Shown here in pieces: positions 45,835 through 51,620 of a DNA stretch of 51,620 bases (positions are counted from its first letter, which is position 1; every line of letters starts with the position of its first letter). The stretch is from an uncultured Kiloniellales bacterium (GTDB lineage Bacteria > Pseudomonadota > Alphaproteobacteria > Kiloniellales > JAKSDN01). Both the position numbers and the translations under genes were made by a program. The DNA lies in assembly GCA_947258885.1 (NCBI GenBank), contig CAMYKD010000043.1, forward strand, positions 1 through 51,620, written 5' to 3'. A model generated the notes under the pieces. That model was not told the DNA's origin, did not search any database, and saw only the letters and a program-made list of their open reading frames with translations.

Positions 45835-47379
45835 TCAGCCGTGACATGCCGCATGGACTCCAAATACATCCCTGAAATAGTCGATCAACTCGCCGGCTTG
45901 ATCCGATATGCGCCACGTGCCTCCGACGTCGAGGATGATCGCCGGCAACGCATCGCCCGGCCGGTTCCGATTGGCTTCGGAGTGGGCCATCTCGAGCCGG
46001 TCCCGCATGCCGGGGCCTCCTTGCTCGATAGACGGCGCGGCGATGACCCAAGCGTTCTGTCGAGTCCGAAACAGCAGATCGCTGGCACGCAAGTGGTATT
46101 GCAGAAACCGCTCCACCTCCTCGAGCAGCGGCGCGTCTTCCGGCAGGCCGACCGTCGCGAAAATCAGCGAGACGAACGTGGAGCCATCCCGCAGTAGCTC
46201 GGGCCGTCTCAGAAGGCGTCCAAGGACTTCCGGCGGGTCCGCGACAGGAGCGGTCAAGCCGAAGGTGCTGCCCTGGCCGAGTTCGCTTTCAACGAAGATT
46301 TCCCCAAGGTTCAGGTGGGCGAGTTCCTTGGCGATGTTCAGGCCAAGGCCGAATCCCTTGGTGCTGGCGCGGGCGTTGCCGCCGACCTGCCTGAAGCGTT
46401 CGAATATCGCCATGAGGTTTTCGGGCGCTATGCCTGGACCGTTGTCCGTGAGTCCGAAGACGACCTCCGATCTGTCCGGCCGATGGCGGACCCAAAGGGT
46501 TGTATGCCCCCCCTCGCCGGCGAATTTGAATGCATTGACGGCGAAATTCAGGATCACGCGCCCGATCTTCTCGGGGTCGCAGTATATTTGTGGCAGTCCT
46601 CGATCGATCGAGACATCGAATCCGCAACGGCTGGCGGCGGCCTTTCGATCCAAGGTCGGCTTCACGTGCCGGATGATCTCGGCGACCTGACACCCCTTGC
46701 GCGAAACGCCCAGCAAGCCGGCCTCGAGCTTGCTGATATCCAGCATGTCGTTGATCATGAAGGTCAGGTCGTCGACGCGGCTGACGATGATGCCGATGTA
46801 CTCCTGCTGCTCGTCGTTCATGTCGCCGGTCAGACCGTCCTGCAGGATCGAGGCGAATTCCCTGATGACCGTCAGCGGCGTGCGGAACTCATGAGACACA
46901 TTGTCGACGAACTGATGGGCCGTCCGGTAAAACTGGGTCAGTTTCTCGTTGGTCTTCCTCAGGGCCTCGTTGGCTTCAAGTTCCGACCTGAGGAACTGCT
47001 GGTGCGCCAGGGCATAGCGGATCGCCCGCTCGAGCAGGGGTGCGGTGATCTCGCCCTTGACCAAGTAGTCGGCTGCGCCCGCCTCGGTGGCCTCCAGATC
47101 GATTTCGCGGCTGCCCTGCCCGGTGAGCAGGATGATCGGCGCCGGGCAGCCCGCCGCCACGGCCTCGCGCGCAAGCTCGAGGCCATCGCGCTCGCCGAGC
47201 CGGTAGTCGACTAGGTAGACGTGGTGCGCGCGCCGACCGATCGCCTCCAGGCCATCGTCCCAGGACGACGCCCAGTCGAGCATGCGCGCCCCTCCGAAGG
47301 CCTCGGACAGCAGTTCGCGGACCAGGACGAAGTCGTCCTCATCGTCGTCGATCAGCAGTATGCGCTCTACGTCGCTCAT
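45835..47379 (-). CDS. receiver-histidine kinase with degenerate GGDEF-like C-terminus
   Basis: 514 aa, soluble. An N-terminal receiver (D58 in YLVDYRLGERDG, K108) is followed by a coiled linker, HisKA with H163 in VSHEFRTPLT, and HATPase_c (N282 in NFAVNAFKF, DNGPG at 312-316, GFGLGLNIA at 342-350). The last ~120 residues are extra: they carry RASDLLFR, as in GGDEF domains just before the active loop, but TRQNAW replaces GGDEF, so a cyclase-fold domain without activity seems likely. ATG at 47379 gives the normal receiver start. It lies 163 bp after the single-receiver gene. Confidence 0.88.
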   Translation of the reverse strand: MSDVERILLIDDDEDDFVLVRELLSEAFGGARMLDWASSWDDGLEAIGRRAHHVYLVDYRLGERDGLELAREAVAAGCPAPIILLTGQGSREIDLEATEAGAADYLVKGEITAPLLERAIRYALAHQQFLRSELEANEALRKTNEKLTQFYRTAHQFVDNVSHEFRTPLTVIREFASILQDGLTGDMNDEQQEYIGIIVSRVDDLTFMINDMLDISKLEAGLLGVSRKGCQVAEIIRHVKPTLDRKAAASRCGFDVSIDRGLPQIYCDPEKIGRVILNFAVNAFKFAGEGGHTTLWVRHRPDRSEVVFGLTDNGPGIAPENLMAIFERFRQVGGNARASTKGFGLGLNIAKELAHLNLGEIFVESELGQGSTFGLTAPVADPPEVLGRLLRRPELLRDGSTFVSLIFATVGLPEDAPLLEEVERFLQYHLRASDLLFRTRQNAWVIAAPSIEQGGPGMRDRLEMAHSEANRNRPGDALPAIILDVGGTWRISDQAGELIDYFRDVFGVHAACHG

Positions 47380-47542
47380 CGACCGCGGTGCCCGCCCTTG
47401 TCCCTGCCTTGGCAATCGAGTGGTCCGTGACGAGGTGCCAAAGGTCGCTGGCCGGGCGCCACTGGGCCATCGCCCGCGCGCCGCTTCCCAGCCAGGTATT
47501 GTGAAGAACAGATCACGGAGCATTCCATTCCGAAGCGAGACC

Positions 47543-47992
47543 CTATTGTTCCGGCAAACTCACCGTATCGAACCAGTAGCGAGTCACAGTGCGCATGGTC
47601 GACACGAGGGTCTCGAAGCTGACCGGTTTGACGATGAAGGAGCTGACGCCCAAGTCGTAGGTGCGCTGGATGTCCTCCTCGGCATTGGAGGTCGTGAGCA
47701 CGACCACCGGAATGCGCCGCAGCACCGGATCCGACTTGAGCTCGTCCAAGACCTCGCGGCCGTCCTTGCGGGGCATGTTGAGGTCGAGCAGGATCAGCGC
47801 CGGCAGCGCCCTGCCCTTCAACGGGGCGAACTTCTCCTGCCGTCGCAGATAGGCCAGCAACTCGACGCCGTCCTCGACGAAGTCGATGCCTTCGGCGATG
47901 TCGGTGTCGACGAGGGCTTCCGCAATCAGCAGCCGGTCGTCAGGGTCGTCGTCGGCGACGAGAATGCTGATCGGTTTCTCGGCAACGCGCAT
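47543..47992 (-). CDS. Rcp1-type single-domain response regulator
   Basis: 149 aa lone receiver of the Rcp1 subclass that pairs with phytochrome-like kinases. Acidic cluster DDDPDD (residues 14-19), phosphoacceptor D70 (LILLDLNMPRKDG), TTSNAEEDI and the lysine of FIVKPVS are all present. It follows the membrane kinase stop by 1 bp with AGGAG at a good distance, so they are clearly cotranscribed and this is the likely direct partner of that kinase. Confidence 0.92.
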   Translation of the reverse strand: MRVAEKPISILVADDDPDDRLLIAEALVDTDIAEGIDFVEDGVELLAYLRRQEKFAPLKGRALPALILLDLNMPRKDGREVLDELKSDPVLRRIPVVVLTTSNAEEDIQRTYDLGVSSFIVKPVSFETLVSTMRTVTRYWFDTVSLPEQ

Positions 47993-47993
47993 T

Positions 47994-50158
<2,165 letters not shown>

Positions 50159-50162
<4 letters not shown>

Positions 50163-51370
50163 TGTGGAGACACGGGAATTATGGCGCCGTCTTCGTCGTA
50201 GCGACTGAGACGGAAGTCGGTGGCATCGAGGGCGTCGTGGCGCTCGGGCGTGAAGGGCGGGTCGTAATTCCGCATCAATCCCTCGTGACGATCAAGCGAT
50301 TCCAGGGCCGAGCGGACCTTTTCGCGGTCGGTCGTCCCGGCTTTTTCGATCGCCTTCTTCAGCAGGTGGACCAAGTCGTAGGCATGGGCGGTTCCGACGG
50401 GCGACTTGACCGCCGCCTTGGACCTGCAATCCTCGAACTTGGCGCAATAGGCCGAGTAGACCCGTTCCGCCCGGTCGGAGAACGGCGGCTCCGCGAAGGA
50501 GAAGGTCTGCAGAAACGTCAGGTCGATGCTCGCGATTTCGCGGGCCACCTGGCTGTGGAAGTCGCCGCCCGTAATGCCCCAGTGGGAGATGATCGGCAGC
50601 CGGCCATCCGCGGATCTCTGCGCCATGTTTCGCACCGCGACGAGGCCATCGACGGGATTGGCGACCAGCATGACGACGTCCGCCCCCGCCGCGGCCAGTG
50701 CCGCGATCTGGTCCGATACATCCTGTTCGCCGGTGTTGAACCACTGAACGCCCGCCGGCCGCATGCCGAGTCGCCTCAGCGCGTCGGTCATGGCCTTTGC
50801 GTTGGACCGGCCCCAGCCGGTTCGCCACAGCAGCAGCCCGGGTCGGCGAAATCCCCTTTTCAGGGCCGCATCGATCAGGAAGCCGCCGGCGTACTCGTCG
50901 CGCACCGACACGCGGAACACATAGTTCGGGTCGTAATGACTGGCCACGATCGGGGTACCCGCCGCCCAGGGGCCCAGGTAGACGATCTTGTGCCGGTGGA
51001 TGGCCTCGAGCTCGGCGAGGGCGACGGGAGTATGGATGCCTCCGACCACGGCGACCAGGTTTTCGATCCGGGCGAGGTCTTCGATGTTGTCGATGCCGCG
51101 GGCCGGGTTGCCGCGGTGATCGCGGACAACCAGCTCCAGCGGCCGGCCGAGGACGCCTCCGGCCCCATTGACCTCGTCCATGGCCAGCACGAGGCCGCGC
51201 CGGATCGCCTCGCCTGACTGTGCCGCGCCCGAGGACATGTCGGCGTCGAGTCCGATGACGATCCGCTCGCTGCCGGCCGTCGCCGTGGCGATACCTGGGG
51301 CAGGCCATGGGGCGAAGACGGCGAGACACGCCAGAGCTGCCGAAAAAGGCGAACACCTGAGGATCTTCAC
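50159..51370 (-). CDS. periplasmic substrate-binding protein, branched-chain amino acid/amide type
   Basis: 403 aa from a GTG (51370) with GGAG six bases upstream. A signal peptide (about residues 1-32, basic start then FSAALACLAVFAPWP) leads into a Peripla_BP_6 fold: VIGLDADMSSGAAQSGEAIR, then NPARGIDNIEDLA and GGIHTPVALAELEAI. No permease or ATPase genes accompany it. Its stop overlaps the start of the sensor kinase gene, so the two are made together, which points to ligand sensing rather than transport. The ligand is unknown. Confidence 0.88.
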
Positions 51371-51383
51371 TATTGGCTCCGGC

Positions 51384-51462
51384 TCGATTGAAAGATAAAG
51401 GCTAGTCGTTTTGGAATAGTTACATTCTATGTTTTGAGAAGGGGTTAATCTTCGATTGAAAG
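51384..51462. promoter_or_regulatory. paired 11-bp direct repeats upstream of the signalling operon
   Basis: TCGATTGAAAG occurs identically at 51384-51394 and 51452-51462, 68 bp apart start to start, bracketing an AT-rich stretch that should contain the promoter of the binding-protein/kinase operon (TAGAAT on the minus strand is a possible -10). The copy near 51390 is 14 bp from the start codon. Likely binding sites for one regulator; identity unknown. I see no gene between here and the window end. Confidence 0.4.
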
Positions 51463-51620
51463 GCTGCGGGGCACGCGACCCGGCGAAGGCTTTCCCGGCT
51501 TCCATAAACACCGCGTCAAGGTAAGTTCTGATAAGCTGACGACCACGCTGATCACCACGCCGCGCGGGCGCCTAAACGGCGCTTCCGGGCGCTCGTGACG
51601 GATGACCAAGGACCGCAAAG

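Noticed and set aside
51602-51620. ATGACCAAGGACCGCAAAG at the window edge as the start of a plus-strand gene
   Set aside because: Only six codons are visible and no clear ribosome-binding site precedes them; cannot be supported.

Overview
This GC-rich window reads as the chromosome of an alphaproteobacterium, most likely of the Rhodospirillales/Kiloniellales type. The signs are folate-dependent TrmFO, a gyrA-coaD pair, and a long co-oriented block running dgt-argS-SPOR-nagZ-M50-scpA-scpB-tatABC-serS-surE-pcm-nlpD, followed by yajC-secD-secF-Mth938. I see no phage, insertion sequence, CRISPR array or rRNA. Assignment below class level is inference from gene content and order.

Layout. Positions 1-8000 hold tRNA-Lys, coaD, gyrA, an HU protein, ssb and, divergently, uvrA. 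Positions 8000-15300 are more accessory: a helical-repeat lipoprotein, a class III adenylate cyclase, a short-chain dehydrogenase-like protein paired with a GFA-family zinc protein, an orphan membrane protein, and a second short-chain dehydrogenase-like protein downstream of an M20 amidohydrolase. Positions 15370-23300 carry a small exported protein, trmFO, an NDUFAF6-like protein, a membrane-only PuuD, the secF/secD/yajC translocase genes and a PAP2 phosphatase. Positions 23500-27400 contain a DUF815 ATPase, a scar made of two truncated genes (LysE and GNAT), and a DUF2249/NnrS-like/hemerythrin operon behind what looks like an FNR/Dnr-type promoter. Positions 27470-42880 are the co-oriented cell-envelope, segregation and translation block. 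Two unrelated genes sit inside it, and pcm is frameshifted. Positions 42990-44190 hold erpA and xth. Positions 44400-51370 form a signalling island: a periplasmic binding protein, two histidine kinases and three receiver proteins.

How the genes work together. The block gathers Sec and Tat export, condensin (ScpAB), peptidoglycan turnover (NagZ, SPOR and NlpD-like proteins), two aminoacyl-tRNA synthetases and protein repair, with many 4-base start/stop overlaps. The low-oxygen/NO-type module is predicted to respond to an FNR-family regulator. In the signalling island the solute-binding protein is translationally coupled to a membrane kinase and no transporter genes are present, so it is probably a ligand sensor. 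The island carries five receiver domains but no DNA-binding or enzymatic output domain.

Most unusual points: GyrA has Asn-Gln where quinolone-sensitive enzymes have Asp-Ser. Two independent SDR proteins have lost the catalytic tyrosine, one of them keeping only the lysine of its tetrad. A hybrid kinase carries what appears to be a degenerate GGDEF-fold domain. A double truncation scar lies next to the FNR-type promoter.
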